DNA of 64,000 bases. Source: CALZJC01 sp963781065. GTDB taxonomy: Bacteria > Acidobacteriota > Thermoanaerobaculia > Multivoradales > JAHEKO01. Under the pieces are notes generated by a model that was not told where the DNA came from, did not search any database, and saw only the letters and a list, made by a program, of their open reading frames with translations. The stretch covers positions 310,001 through 374,000 of the forward strand of contig CAWAET010000007.1 of NCBI GenBank assembly GCA_963781065.1. Reading direction: 5' to 3'. Positions 54,886-62,860 of this stretch are shown piece by piece. The position numbers and the translations under genes are program-made. The number at the start of each line of letters is the position of its first letter. Position 1 is the stretch's first letter.

Positions 54886-55932
54886 TCAGGACTCCAGGAA
54901 CGCCATCAGCCAGGAGACGGCGTTGATCATGTAGTGGCCGCCCACCGCGTGCTCCCAATCGCGCCGGGCGAAGACCATCGCCAGCGGCAGGCCGTAGAGG
55001 AGCCCGGTGGACAGCAGGCGGTCCAGGTTGCGGCCATGGCCCAGGCCGAACACCACAGCACTGAACAGCACCGCGGCGACGACGGCGGCGACCGGCCGGT
55101 CCGCGAACGCCGGGCGCAGCAGGTAGTAGCACAGCCCGACGAGGAGCAGCCGGAACAGCGTCTCCTCGGCGATTCCCGAAAACCAGGGCAGTGAGAGCGG
55201 CATCCACCATTCGGTCACCCAGCCGACGTCGCCCTCCGGCGCGCCGTCGGCCGCGTTGAGCAGGCCCAGCGGCACGAATAGCAGGGCGCCCCAGAGGACC
55301 CCGCCCAGCGCCGCGGCATACCGCCCGGCCTGGAGCTGAGCCCCTCCCAGCCGGGTGCGCTCGAACAACAGGCCGCCGGCCACGTACATCGGTGCCGCCA
55401 GAGCGGCTAGCAGGATGATCGCCCGCTCCGAGATCAGCCCGTTCTCCGCCGCCGGCCGACCGGCCAGCAAGGCAGCGCCGGCCAAGGCCAGCCCCTGGAG
55501 CACCGCGCGCCAGCGAATCGCCCGCCACCAGACCGCCAGACACCAGAGCGTGGCGACGATCAGCAGCAGCGCCAGGATGTCGAAGCCGTCGTCCGAGAGC
55601 GCCGTCAGCGCCAGTAGCAGCCCGAGGATCCCCACCGGCAGCCAGACCCCGCCCGTCCAGCGGAGGAGCGCGCATGGGGCGAGTTCGGGGAGCCGGCCGA
55701 TCGACGGTCCGCGGCGGGCGAGATACCAGAGCAGCGCCGCGACGTAGCCGACCTGGAGCAGCCTCCGGACCGCGTCGTGCTCGTCCGTCGCCCGTACCCC
55801 CTGGGCGAGCATCAGGACGACCGCGGCCGAGACGATGACCCAGACCGCCGCCAGGAAGAGATCTGGAGGAGCGAGGGAGGAACCGCCTCCCGACGTCGGC
55901 GCTGCCGGTGCCGAGCTCGCATTCGGCTCCAT
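54886..55932 (-). CDS. CPBP family intramembrane metalloprotease-like protein
   Basis: A 348-residue polytopic membrane protein from ATG 55932 (MEPNASSAP). CPBP/CAAX-protease-like motifs: 'WFSGIAEETLFRLLL' (E-E-x-x-x-R), 'VVFGLGHGRN' (F-x-x-x-H) and 'HAVGGHYMINAVSW' (H-x-x-x-N). All glutamate and histidine active-site residues are present. Such proteins cleave membrane proteins or peptides and are often linked to bacteriocin immunity; the substrate is unknown. It is now separated from the DUF819 gene by the element. Confidence 0.9.
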   Translation of the reverse strand: MEPNASSAPAAPTSGGGSSLAPPDLFLAAVWVIVSAAVVLMLAQGVRATDEHDAVRRLLQVGYVAALLWYLARRGPSIGRLPELAPCALLRWTGGVWLPVGILGLLLALTALSDDGFDILALLLIVATLWCLAVWWRAIRWRAVLQGLALAGAALLAGRPAAENGLISERAIILLAALAAPMYVAGGLLFERTRLGGAQLQAGRYAAALGGVLWGALLFVPLGLLNAADGAPEGDVGWVTEWWMPLSLPWFSGIAEETLFRLLLVGLCYYLLRPAFADRPVAAVVAAVLFSAVVFGLGHGRNLDRLLSTGLLYGLPLAMVFARRDWEHAVGGHYMINAVSWLMAFLES

Positions 55933-56071
55933 GATCTCTCCTTCCCCCGGGACGCTGCTCTGTCGCCGACGCAGGCGGCCCGGACAGGACGATTGTCGGT
56001 CCACGCCGGCGGCGAGGTCGCCACCCGATCGGGCAGGCTACGAGCCCCCGGTTCTGGACCCTGATACAGGA

Positions 56072-56107
56072 TTGACCTTTATGACTATTCTGGTCATACT
56101 GATGGAG
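56072..56107 (+). promoter_or_regulatory. Promoter/operator of the Phd-PIN pair
   Basis: TTGACC (56072-56077), a 17-bp spacer, then CATACT (56095-56100). An inverted repeat ATGAC-TATTCTG-GTCAT lies across the spacer and -10 region as a probable operator. The expected start of transcription coincides with the antitoxin GTG (56107), implying a leaderless message. Confidence 0.55.
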
Positions 56108-56478
56108 TGAAGCGGACGCTCCCCATCGCCAAGGCCAAGGCCCGCTTTGCCGAGTGCGTGCGGCGTGCGGAGAGGGGCGAGACGATCGTCCTGACCCGGC
56201 ACGGCCGGCCGGTGGCCCGCCTGGAGCCGACGTCCGGGAGGAGACCGGGGGCTCTCGATCTCCCCGGTGAGGTCCGCGAGCCCGCCGGCCGGTATGAAGC
56301 GGCGCGGCCGGATGCCGTGGCCGCGCCGACGCCCGGGTCTGTGGACAGCCGCCGCGGAGCTCTCGAACGGCTTCTGGAGGAGAGCATCTGGCCGCGAGTT
56401 CCCGAGGACCAGCTCGGTACCCGTCTCGACAAACGAGAACGGGAGGCGATCCTCGGCTACGGGAGCGACGGCGTTTGA
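56107..56478 (+). CDS. Phd/YefM-type antitoxin
   Basis: A 123-residue protein starting with GTG. Residues 1-45 are the Phd/YefM DNA-binding fold: 'LPIAKAKARFAECVRRAERGETIVLTRHGRPVARLEP'. The extended C-terminal part ('RRGALERLLEESIWPRVPEDQLG') is the likely toxin-binding tail and is longer than in most Phd proteins. Its stop overlaps the start of the PIN toxin gene, so the two are translationally coupled. Confidence 0.87.
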   Translation: MKRTLPIAKAKARFAECVRRAERGETIVLTRHGRPVARLEPTSGRRPGALDLPGEVREPAGRYEAARPDAVAAPTPGSVDSRRGALERLLEESIWPRVPEDQLGTRLDKREREAILGYGSDGV

Positions 56479-56868
56479 TCGTCGACAGCTCGGCTCTGCT
56501 GGCGCTGGTGTTTCGCGAGCCCGGCTACGAGCGCGTCCTGGCCGCCGTTGCGGCGGCTGACTGGGTCGGCGTCGGGGCCCCGACCCTGGCCGAGACCGGG
56601 ATCGTGCTCTCGGCGCGGATCTCGGAGGAAGCGAGGCCGACCCTTGCTCTGCTGCTGGAGCACCTCGATCTCAGAGATCGTGCCCTTCGAGGCCGCCCAC
56701 GCCCGCGCGGCGAGAGAGGCTTTCGACCGCTTCGGCCGGGGACGCCACCCGGCCGCCCTCAACTTCGGTGACTGTCTGACCTACGCGACGGCCAGGGTGG
56801 CGGGGATGCCGCTTCTGTTTGTCGGGGACGACTTCGCGCGGACCGATCTCGAGCCCGCGATGCGCTGA
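56475..56868 (+). CDS. VapC-type PIN-domain toxin (frameshifted)
   Basis: 130 residues when one extra base at about 56673 is removed. PIN motifs: 'MIVDSSALLALVFREPGYE' (first Asp), 'GAPTLAETGIVLSAR' (Glu), then in the second frame 'EIVPFEAAHARAAREAFDRFGRGRHPAALNFGDCLTYATARVAGMPLLFVGDDF' (two more Asp). All four acidic residues of the metal site survive in the joined protein. It should be a Mg-dependent RNase inhibited by the upstream antitoxin. The TTG start at 56475 overlaps the antitoxin stop. Confidence 0.87.
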
Positions 56869-56889
56869 GGGCGCCGCTATACTGACCGG

Positions 56890-58276
56890 GTGAGCGGATT
56901 CGACTGGCGCGACGGCGTCCTGCACGCCGACGACGTTCCGTTGCCGGCTCTGGCCGATGAGGTCGGCACCCCCAGCTACATCTACTCGGCCACCGCCATC
57001 CGGGCCGCCTACGAGCGCCTGGACTCCCTCTTCCGCCCGATCGGGGCCCAGCTGCGCTACGCCGTCAAGGCGAGCCCCAACCTGCACCTCTGCCGGCTGC
57101 TGCGCGAGCTCGGGGCGGGCATGGACGTGGTCTCGGGCGGCGAGCTCGAGCGGGCCTGGCTCTCCGGCACGCCGATGTCCGAGATCGTCTTCGCCGGCGT
57201 CGGCAAGACCGACGACGAGATCCGCTCGGCGCTCGATGGGCGCTTCAGCCCGTTGCGCGGCTCGGCCGCGAGTTTCGGCGCCGCCGACCCGGCGGACCGC
57301 GGCCCGGTGGGCCTGTTCAACGTCGAGTCCGAGAGCGAGCTCGAGGCGATCGCCGCGCTGGCGGTCGAGCTCGGGGTCACCGCCCGGGCCTGCCTGCGGG
57401 TCAACCCGGACGTCGACCCCCACACCCACGAGTACACCACCACCGGCAAGGAGGAGAACAAGTTCGGCATCGACGCCGACCGGATCGCCGACCTGTTCGA
57501 CGCCTGGGCCGGCACGCCGGGGCTGCGGCTGGTCGGGCTGCACGCCCACATCGGCTCGCCGGTGCCGCGAGGTCGAGCCCTACGCCCTGGCGGTCGAGGT
57601 GCTGCTGGCGCTGATCGACGACATCGAGCGGCGCGGGCACCGGGTCGAGGTGCTCAACCTCGGCGGCGGCTGGCCGGTCGAGTACCAGGAGGGCGACGTG
57701 CCGCCGCTCGAGGCCTACGCCGAGCGGATCGTGCCGCTGCTCGAGGAGCGCGCCGCGGCCGGCCTGCGGGTGCTGATGGAGCCGGGCCGGTCGATCCTGG
57801 CCAACTCCGGGGTGCTGCTGACCCGGGTGCAGCACGTCAAGCGGGGCCGCGCCAAGACCTTCGTCATCTGCGATGCCGGCATGCACAGCCTGATCCGGCC
57901 GGCCCTCTACCGGGCGTTCCACTTCGTCTGGCCGGTGCGCTGGGAGGGGTCGGCGCCGCGGCGGCGCGAGGACCTCACCGGCCCCGGCTTCACCTCCTGC
58001 GATCTGGTCGGCCCGATCTGCGAGACCGGCGACTTCCTGGCCCGCGGCCGCGCGCTGCCGCCGCTCGAGCGCGGCGACCTGGTGGCCGTCTTCTCGGCCG
58101 GCGCCTACGGCATGTCGATGGCCTCCAACTACAACGACCACGGCCGGCCGGCCGAGGTGCTGGTCGACGGCGACCGGGCCACCGTCATCGGCGAGCGCCA
58201 GGAGCTGGCCGCCATCCTCGAGACCGAGCGGGTGACCCGCGAGCTGCAGGCGGCGCCGCGGCTGGTCGGGACCTAG
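56890..58276 (+). CDS. lysA: Diaminopimelate decarboxylase (frameshifted)
   Basis: 461 residues when one extra base at about 57565 is removed. It makes L-lysine from meso-diaminopimelate. PLP lysine lies in 'LRYAVKASPNLHLCRLLRELGAGMDVVSGGEL'; 'EEENKFGI'-type and 'LHAHIGSPV' motifs follow. After the frame break come 'VLNLGGGWPVEYQEG', 'VLMEPGRSILANSGVLL', the active-site Cys in 'TSCDLVGPICETGDFL' and the Tyr in 'VFSAGAYGMSMASNYN'. All catalytic residues are present across the two frames. The GTG at 56890 is the start. Confidence 0.93.
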
Positions 58277-58326
58277 GCTGTGGGCCGGCGGCGGTCCGGG
58301 TTGGCCGCGCGCTGGCAGCTCTGCTG

Positions 58327-59532
58327 ATGACGGCCGCTTGCAACACGCCCGGCGAGGAACCGAGCGGACCGATGGAGGAGATCCTGCGCTCCCACCCGGG
58401 CCTCGCGGAGGTCCTGGCGGCGGCGCCCGACCACCGCTTGCAGGCCGTCCTGGGGCTGGTCGAGCAGGGTCCCGACGGCCCGCGCCTCGTCCAGCACGGC
58501 TTCCGCCTCGACGCCGAGTACTTCTACCCGGCCAGCGCGGTGAAGCTCTTCGCCGCGGTGGCGGCGCTCGAGCGGCTGGCCGAGCTGCGCCGGGAGACCG
58601 GGCTGCCGCTCGACGTCGACACGCCGCTCGTCTTCCACCCGCTGTTCGAGGACGAGGCGCTGGACGAGGCCGACGAGTCCAACCTCGACGGGGGCCGCAT
58701 CACCGTCCGCCACGAGATCCGCAAGCTCTTCCTGGTCTCCGACAACCGCGCCTTCAACCGCCTCTACGAGCTGGTGGGGCAGGACCGGCTGGCGGCCTCG
58801 CTCGTCCGCGCCGGGCTGGCCGACGCCCGGATCGTCCACCGGCTGTCGGAGTTCCGTTCGGCCGAGGACAACCGGCGCTTGCCGCGCATCGACTTCGTCG
58901 GCCAAGGGGCCCTCTACACGCTGCCGGAGCGCCGCTCCGAGCCCCTGCCTCCGGCGCCGCCGGTGCCCGGGCTCGAGGTCGGCTCGGCCCACATCTCCGG
59001 CGACGAGCGGGTCGACGAGCCGCTCGACTTCGCGCCCAAGAACCGGTTCCCCCTGGCCGCGCTCCAGCGCGGGCTGTGCATGGTGGTTCGCCCCGACGTC
59101 GACTGCGGCGGCCCCGGCTTCGCCCTGACCGACGAGGATCGGGCCCTGCTGCTCGAAGCGATGAGCCAGCTGCCGCGCGAGTCCGCCAACCCGGCCTACG
59201 ATCCAGCGGAGTACCCGGATGACTACGGCAAGTTCCTGCTGCCGGGCCTCGAGCGGGTAGTGGAGAAGGACCGCCTGCGGATCTCCAACAAGATCGGCCA
59301 GGCCTACGGCTTCACCACCGAGAACGCCTGGGTGGTCGACCGCGATACCGGCCGTGGTTTCTTCCTGGCCGCGACTCTCTACACCAACGCCGACGGGGTG
59401 CTCAACGACGACAACTACGAGTACGAGACCGTGGCGCTGCCGTTCCTGGCGGATCTGGGGGAGGCGGCGCCTACCGCCGGTGTGCGTTCGCTTCGGCGAT
59501 CCGTACGAAGCTGGGCATGCGAGGATCGGTGA
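58327..59532 (+). CDS. Class-A beta-lactamase-like serine hydrolase lipoprotein
   Basis: About 400 residues. The three penicillin-recognising motifs are visible: S-x-x-K in 'YFYPASAVKLFAAVAALERL' (about residue 70), S-D-N in 'LVSDNRAFNRLYELVG' (about 138) and a K-T-G equivalent in 'RISNKIGQAYGF'. It is larger than true class-A enzymes, with a roughly 100-residue insertion. A lipobox-like 'LLMTAAC' opens the protein, so it should be membrane-anchored in the periplasm. The signal peptide has no proper start codon in this frame; a GTG at 58280 is one frame off, suggesting a missing base. Follows lysA; its 3' end overlaps the convergent ATPase. Confidence 0.8.
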   Translation: MTAACNTPGEEPSGPMEEILRSHPGLAEVLAAAPDHRLQAVLGLVEQGPDGPRLVQHGFRLDAEYFYPASAVKLFAAVAALERLAELRRETGLPLDVDTPLVFHPLFEDEALDEADESNLDGGRITVRHEIRKLFLVSDNRAFNRLYELVGQDRLAASLVRAGLADARIVHRLSEFRSAEDNRRLPRIDFVGQGALYTLPERRSEPLPPAPPVPGLEVGSAHISGDERVDEPLDFAPKNRFPLAALQRGLCMVVRPDVDCGGPGFALTDEDRALLLEAMSQLPRESANPAYDPAEYPDDYGKFLLPGLERVVEKDRLRISNKIGQAYGFTTENAWVVDRDTGRGFFLAATLYTNADGVLNDDNYEYETVALPFLADLGEAAPTAGVRSLRRSVRSWACEDR

Positions 59533-60706
59533 AGCGATACATGCCCGTCGCCACCCGGCACATGAGGGCCGAGGTGTCGTTCTTCACGAGGCGGCGCAGG
59601 TAGTTGTTGAGTGCCGCCTGAGTGAGGGTGACCGCAAAAAGGGACTCGACCTTCTCACGGATCTGCTGGATCGAGAACTCAGGTCCCTTGCAGGCCGCGG
59701 CGGCGATCACCACCATGCGGTACTTCTCTGTCGTGGCTGACCGAACCGCCGATTCATAGGCGTGTTTCAACGTCGCCTCGGCTTCGTCAACGGCAGACCT
59801 CTGAGCTCTCTGCAGATCGTTCTCAAGGACCAGATGGCGTCCCCCGGCGATCGTCTCCTCCGCGCTCTTCAAGGCGAGGAGATGAGCGAAGTGCGGATAG
59901 CCGGCTGAGAGCTCGACGATGGTGCGCGACGCTACGGGATCGAAGTTGAGCTTGAGCTTTCTGGCACCGCCCTCGACGATCTCATCGAGCTCCTCGTTGG
60001 ACATCCGCGGTACTTTCGTCTCCATGAGGCTACGCTGCAGAGAGGGATGGCCGGCAACGAGGTCGGTCGCCGCGTCGGCGATGCCGACCAGGAGCAGCTT
60101 GAAAGGAGAGCCCATGTCGCTGAGGATCTTGCCCAGCTCGGCGAGCTTCCAGCGATCCTCCTTGTGTGAGATGGCGTCGCCCTCGTCGATGACGAACAGT
60201 GCTTTGTAGCCTGCAAGCTGCTCGGCCACCCAGGAGGGCGAGGCGGCGTTCGCACCGGCACCGGCGATGGTCTGGGAGACCGACTGGTCTCTACCCGCGC
60301 CGACTCCGACAAAGGCGACGTTGATCTTGGCCGAGCCGCCGTGCCTGCTCGTTCGCGTCTCTTGGAGGACCTGGACGTCCCAGCCGCAGGCGGCGAGCGG
60401 ATAGCTGACTATGCTGGGGAAGGTGTCCCAACTGTCGCAACGCTTGACATGGAGGCCGCCACGCATCTGGCTTTGCAGCAGGCTGGCCGCGATGTTGGCA
60501 AGAGAGCTTTTGCCGACGCCGCGCTCGCCCCAAAGCAAGCCGTGCCGGCCCGGCGTGTTGATCTGGGCGATCAGTCGATCCAGCTCCGACTGTCGGCCGA
60601 AGAACAGATCGGCGGACTTGATCGGCGTGTGCGGCGTGAACACTTCACGCACACGGGACTTCTGGATCAGGGCTTCGCGACCGTGCTGGAAGCGCCTCAA
60701 GGCCAT
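59471..60706 (-). CDS. AAA/ORC-type ATPase
   Basis: A 411-residue cytoplasmic P-loop ATPase. Walker A is 'GLLWGERGVGKSSLANIAASLL' (about residue 60), Walker B 'ALFVIDEGDAI' (about 175), and sensor 1 'KLLLVGIADAA'. 'SLMETKVPRMSNEELDEIVEGGARKLKL' and a C-terminal winged-helix-like domain ('FSIQQIREKVESLFAVTLTQAALNNYLRRLVKND') resemble Orc1/Cdc6-like and STAND-type ATPases found beside mobile elements or defence genes. No nuclease or effector is fused. It lies next to the tRNA fragment and RHS/HepT remnants, which suggests an accessory origin. Function unknown. Confidence 0.82.
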   Translation of the reverse strand: MALRRFQHGREALIQKSRVREVFTPHTPIKSADLFFGRQSELDRLIAQINTPGRHGLLWGERGVGKSSLANIAASLLQSQMRGGLHVKRCDSWDTFPSIVSYPLAACGWDVQVLQETRTSRHGGSAKINVAFVGVGAGRDQSVSQTIAGAGANAASPSWVAEQLAGYKALFVIDEGDAISHKEDRWKLAELGKILSDMGSPFKLLLVGIADAATDLVAGHPSLQRSLMETKVPRMSNEELDEIVEGGARKLKLNFDPVASRTIVELSAGYPHFAHLLALKSAEETIAGGRHLVLENDLQRAQRSAVDEAEATLKHAYESAVRSATTEKYRMVVIAAAACKGPEFSIQQIREKVESLFAVTLTQAALNNYLRRLVKNDTSALMCRVATGMYRFTDPRMPSFVRIAEANAHRR

Positions 60707-60886
60707 CGAGCACCTCCCAAGGGGATACCGAAATGCAGGGCCACTGCGGCATTTGGGTGCTGTGGTAGGCCGAGTCTAGGTGCGTGGCCGGCAAGAGGCC
60801 ACACCTGAATGTGTTGGCCCCGTCACCACCCCAAGAGACAGGGCCTCGCCGTCCGCTCGCCGGCGGATTGCTGCGGCGCGAGCGGA

Positions 60887-60939
60887 AGCACAGACTACGG
60901 ATCCGTAGGTTGGGGGTTCGGAACCTGTCGGGTGCGCCA
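60887..60939 (+). pseudogene. 3' fragment of a tRNA-Arg(ACG)-like gene
   Basis: The stretch runs from the anticodon arm to CCA. Anticodon stem-loop ACAGA-CTACGGA-TCCGT (one A-C mismatch) gives anticodon ACG. 'TAGGTT', a degenerate T-arm GGGGG-TTCGGAA-CCTGT and CGGGTGC-G-CCA follow. The last 20 bases resemble the 3' end of bacterial tRNA-Arg genes. The 5' half (acceptor GCACCCG and D-arm) is absent upstream, so it is not a working tRNA. Such fragments are usual marks of integration at tRNA 3' ends. Confidence 0.5.
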
Positions 60940-61007
60940 TGTAAGTCTCTACATCTCAGAGAATTAGCGAGGACCAACGGCTCTCACGGTTGATTCTCCA
61001 GGGGCGG

Positions 61008-61028
61008 GAGTTACCAGAGAGTTACCAG
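61008..61028 (+). repeat. Direct repeat GAGTTACCAG, two copies
   Basis: Identical 10-mers at 61008-61017 and 61019-61028, 70 bp after the tRNA fragment. They may be recombinase arm sites; the evidence is only repetition and position. Confidence 0.35.
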
Positions 61029-61140
61029 CTGGTGCCTCGATACCGAGCGTCGGGGCAGCCTATCGCGACCGCCGGGGAAGCCAGCCTGTCTGTGCGCGCC
61101 GGGCGTCAGCGACGCGGGATCGGCAGTGGCTCCGCCAATC

Positions 61141-61323
61141 TCAGTTGCACCCTATACCGAGAGCGCTGATGAGGTCGTCGGTCCGAGCCTCCAGAGGTCT
61201 TTCGCTACCTGTCAGTCCGGCAATGGTCTGAAACTGGAAGTAGCTGTGATTCGCGCCCGAGAAGACCCACAACTCGAACAGCTCACCGTGGACAACCAAC
61301 GGGGCTTCAATTGTCGGGCTCAT
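61141..61323 (-). CDS. Small hypothetical protein
   Basis: A 60-residue frame on the same strand as the toxin/lipoprotein genes ('PLVVHGELFELWVFSGANHSYF', 'TIAGLTGSERPLEARTDD'). It has a plausible protein composition with aromatic residues and low arginine. There is no clear ribosome site. It could be the last gene of the toxin-immunity group or chance. Confidence 0.3.
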   Translation of the reverse strand: MSPTIEAPLVVHGELFELWVFSGANHSYFQFQTIAGLTGSERPLEARTDDLISALGIGCN

Positions 61324-61440
61324 TCTGATTGACCGGAACTTACTGATCAGGGCGGTGAGCAGTTCAGCTTAACTTCCGCGTTTAGAGGGCGAACCACAAC
61401 CGCTTGGCAAGCCGTCTTCAATTCAAGTTCTGGCTTGGCC

Positions 61441-61758
61441 TCACGCAAGCGCTGGAGCTGTCGACTCGATGGACGCGCCGACCGCAGTTGTGGCCGTCAG
61501 TTGAGCAGTCTCACCTCCACGTTGTGACAGCCTGACTTCGCGGTCCAGCTCACAGCTGTCGAGCCAGCGTACGACAATAGCAATCCCTTCTGTGCCGACC
61601 CTACGGAGGTCAGCCGGGTCCCCGAAGGAATCTCTCTTACAAATCTCGGCTGCATCCCGTGGCCAGTCCGTCGTGGCCTGTCCAGGCCCGGAAGTACAAC
61701 TGGTCAATACTAGCAGAACCACAAGCCTGTGGGCGCAGCACCAGATCCATACCTTCAT
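61441..61758 (-). CDS. Small lipoprotein, probable immunity protein
   Basis: A 105-residue protein: N-terminal MKVWIWCCAHRLVVLLVLTSC with a lipobox (L-T-S-C), then a polar mature part with two cysteines ('AAEICKRDSF', 'LDSCELDREV'). Its ATG overlaps the RHS toxin stop as ATGA, and an AAGGAG site lies inside the toxin end, so it is translated with the toxin. A gene directly after an RHS toxin tail is normally its immunity gene; the specific function is inferred from position only. Downstream to 61141 little else is seen. Confidence 0.6.
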   Translation of the reverse strand: MKVWIWCCAHRLVVLLVLTSCTSGPGQATTDWPRDAAEICKRDSFGDPADLRRVGTEGIAIVVRWLDSCELDREVRLSQRGGETAQLTATTAVGASIESTAPALA

Positions 61759-62466
61759 TGGAGAATCTCCTTACAGCGATCGCCCTTGCAGCGTTTCTTC
61801 GGACCCTTGGTCCAGCCTGCAGGTGCCTCCTTAGTGGTCCGGCCAGTGTCAGGATCGTACTTCCAGATTCCCTGGGGTGTGATCGTGTAGACAGGCCTTT
61901 GAATTCTGTCCTGCTGTAGCGTGGTCGTTGACACTCGGCTCTGGTCGGCTCCGGTTAGGCCTGGCCCTCGTAGGATGAGTGTGGGCCAGCGCCACGGTTC
62001 CGAGAGGTAGTGGCTGACCACCGGGCCAAGTTGCCTGGCCTTGCTGAGAGACCCAGCCCTTCGTGACACAGTCCAGCACGTCGTCGTTCCTAGTCAGCCA
62101 TGCTGCCTTCTCGAAAGGTGAGAAACCGAAGCCCGCAGCCTTCAGCAGACAGAAGAGGCAATCCTGCATGGCTGGGTCGTCGGTGATGGCGTCGAGACCC
62201 AACGGATCCACAAAGAAGGTCGGACTTGAGAGCCCGTAGACGAACAGATGAGCGAGGCCCAGAGCTCGCAGAATCCCAACAGGATCAACTGCTGTAGAGA
62301 CCTTGCTCGCAGCCTCGCCGATGACCTCGATGAACCTCTCGAGAGCGGCGGCCAGAATGAAATCCGAGTCGAGATCTCCTCGTTCCTTGTCGGCGACCGC
62401 CGCCACCGCCAGCCGCGCGTGGGCCAGCATGTCGCGAAGAAGAGCTTCGTCTTCAGGCGGCCTCAT
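61755..62466 (-). CDS. Chimera: HepT N-terminal half fused to RHS toxin tail (frameshifted)
   Basis: 236 residues when one extra base at 61914 is removed. Residues 1-57 are the first half of a HepT/DUF86 HEPN toxin ('LRDMLAHARLAVAAVADKE', 'AALERFIEVIGEAASKVS'), starting in the usual ATGA overlap with the MntA-type gene, but the catalytic R-x4-H half is gone. From residue 58 it reads as an RHS core end ('DPVGILRALGLAHLFVYGLSSPTFFVDPLGL') and a toxin tip with 'ALAHTHP...PEPSVND', then after the frame break 'PVYTITPQGIWKYDPDTG'. The H-x-H ... S-x-x-D order resembles JAMM/JAB-like toxin domains. Real fusion, deletion product or misassembly. Confidence 0.65.
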
Positions 62467-62756
62467 AGAGGGGCACTGCCTCGGCCTCTACGCGATCGCG
62501 GAAGTAGGGACTCAGAGAAGGCGCGCGTATTCAAGTCCACCTTCCGGCCCAGGAGAGCCTGCAGCTCTTCCTGAACCGTGATGAAGCGCAGGCCGACGCG
62601 GCGGCCGGGGACAAACTCGACCAGAAGGTCGATGTCGCTCTCCTCTCCGAGCTCGCCCCGGGCTGCCGAGCCGAACAGGGCAAGACGAGAGATGCCGTGC
62701 CTGCGGCACAACTCTGCAAGCCGATCGTGGTCCAGATCCTCGAGCATGCCGCTCAT
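62463..62756 (-). CDS. mntA: MntA-type nucleotidyltransferase antitoxin
   Basis: A 97-residue MNT-fold protein. The signature 'LALFGSAARGELGEESDIDLLVEF' (G-S-x-x-R-G ... D-x-D) is complete, followed by 'EELQALLGRKVDLNTR'. MntA proteins AMPylate and silence the paired HepT HEPN RNase. The following gene starts in the expected ATGA overlap, but only the first half of HepT remains before RHS sequence begins, so the pair is no longer a working toxin-antitoxin system as written. Confidence 0.87.
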   Translation of the reverse strand: MSGMLEDLDHDRLAELCRRHGISRLALFGSAARGELGEESDIDLLVEFVPGRRVGLRFITVQEELQALLGRKVDLNTRAFSESLLPRSRRGRGSAPL

Positions 62757-62860
62757 GGTGAACCTATGCTACCGCGGGGTCTCACGCTCGAGCCATTGCC
62801 GGCGCCTCGGACCGCTGCGAAGTCCTTTGCGTGCCGGGCGGTAGCGAAGTCTGGAGAGTC

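Larger units (their letters stand above)
60707..61140. other. 434-bp intergenic region with tRNA fragment and direct repeats
   Basis: No protein gene is supported. It contains the tRNA-Arg 3' fragment (60887-60939) and a 10-bp direct repeat GAGTTACCAG at 61008-61017 and 61019-61028, both plausible leftovers of site-specific integration. Confidence 0.5.

Noticed and set aside
54470..55675. 401-aa leftward frame spanning the right attachment site and CPBP gene
   Set aside because: Arg/Ala/Gly-rich alternate frame of the CPBP gene; CPBP motifs are in the other frame.
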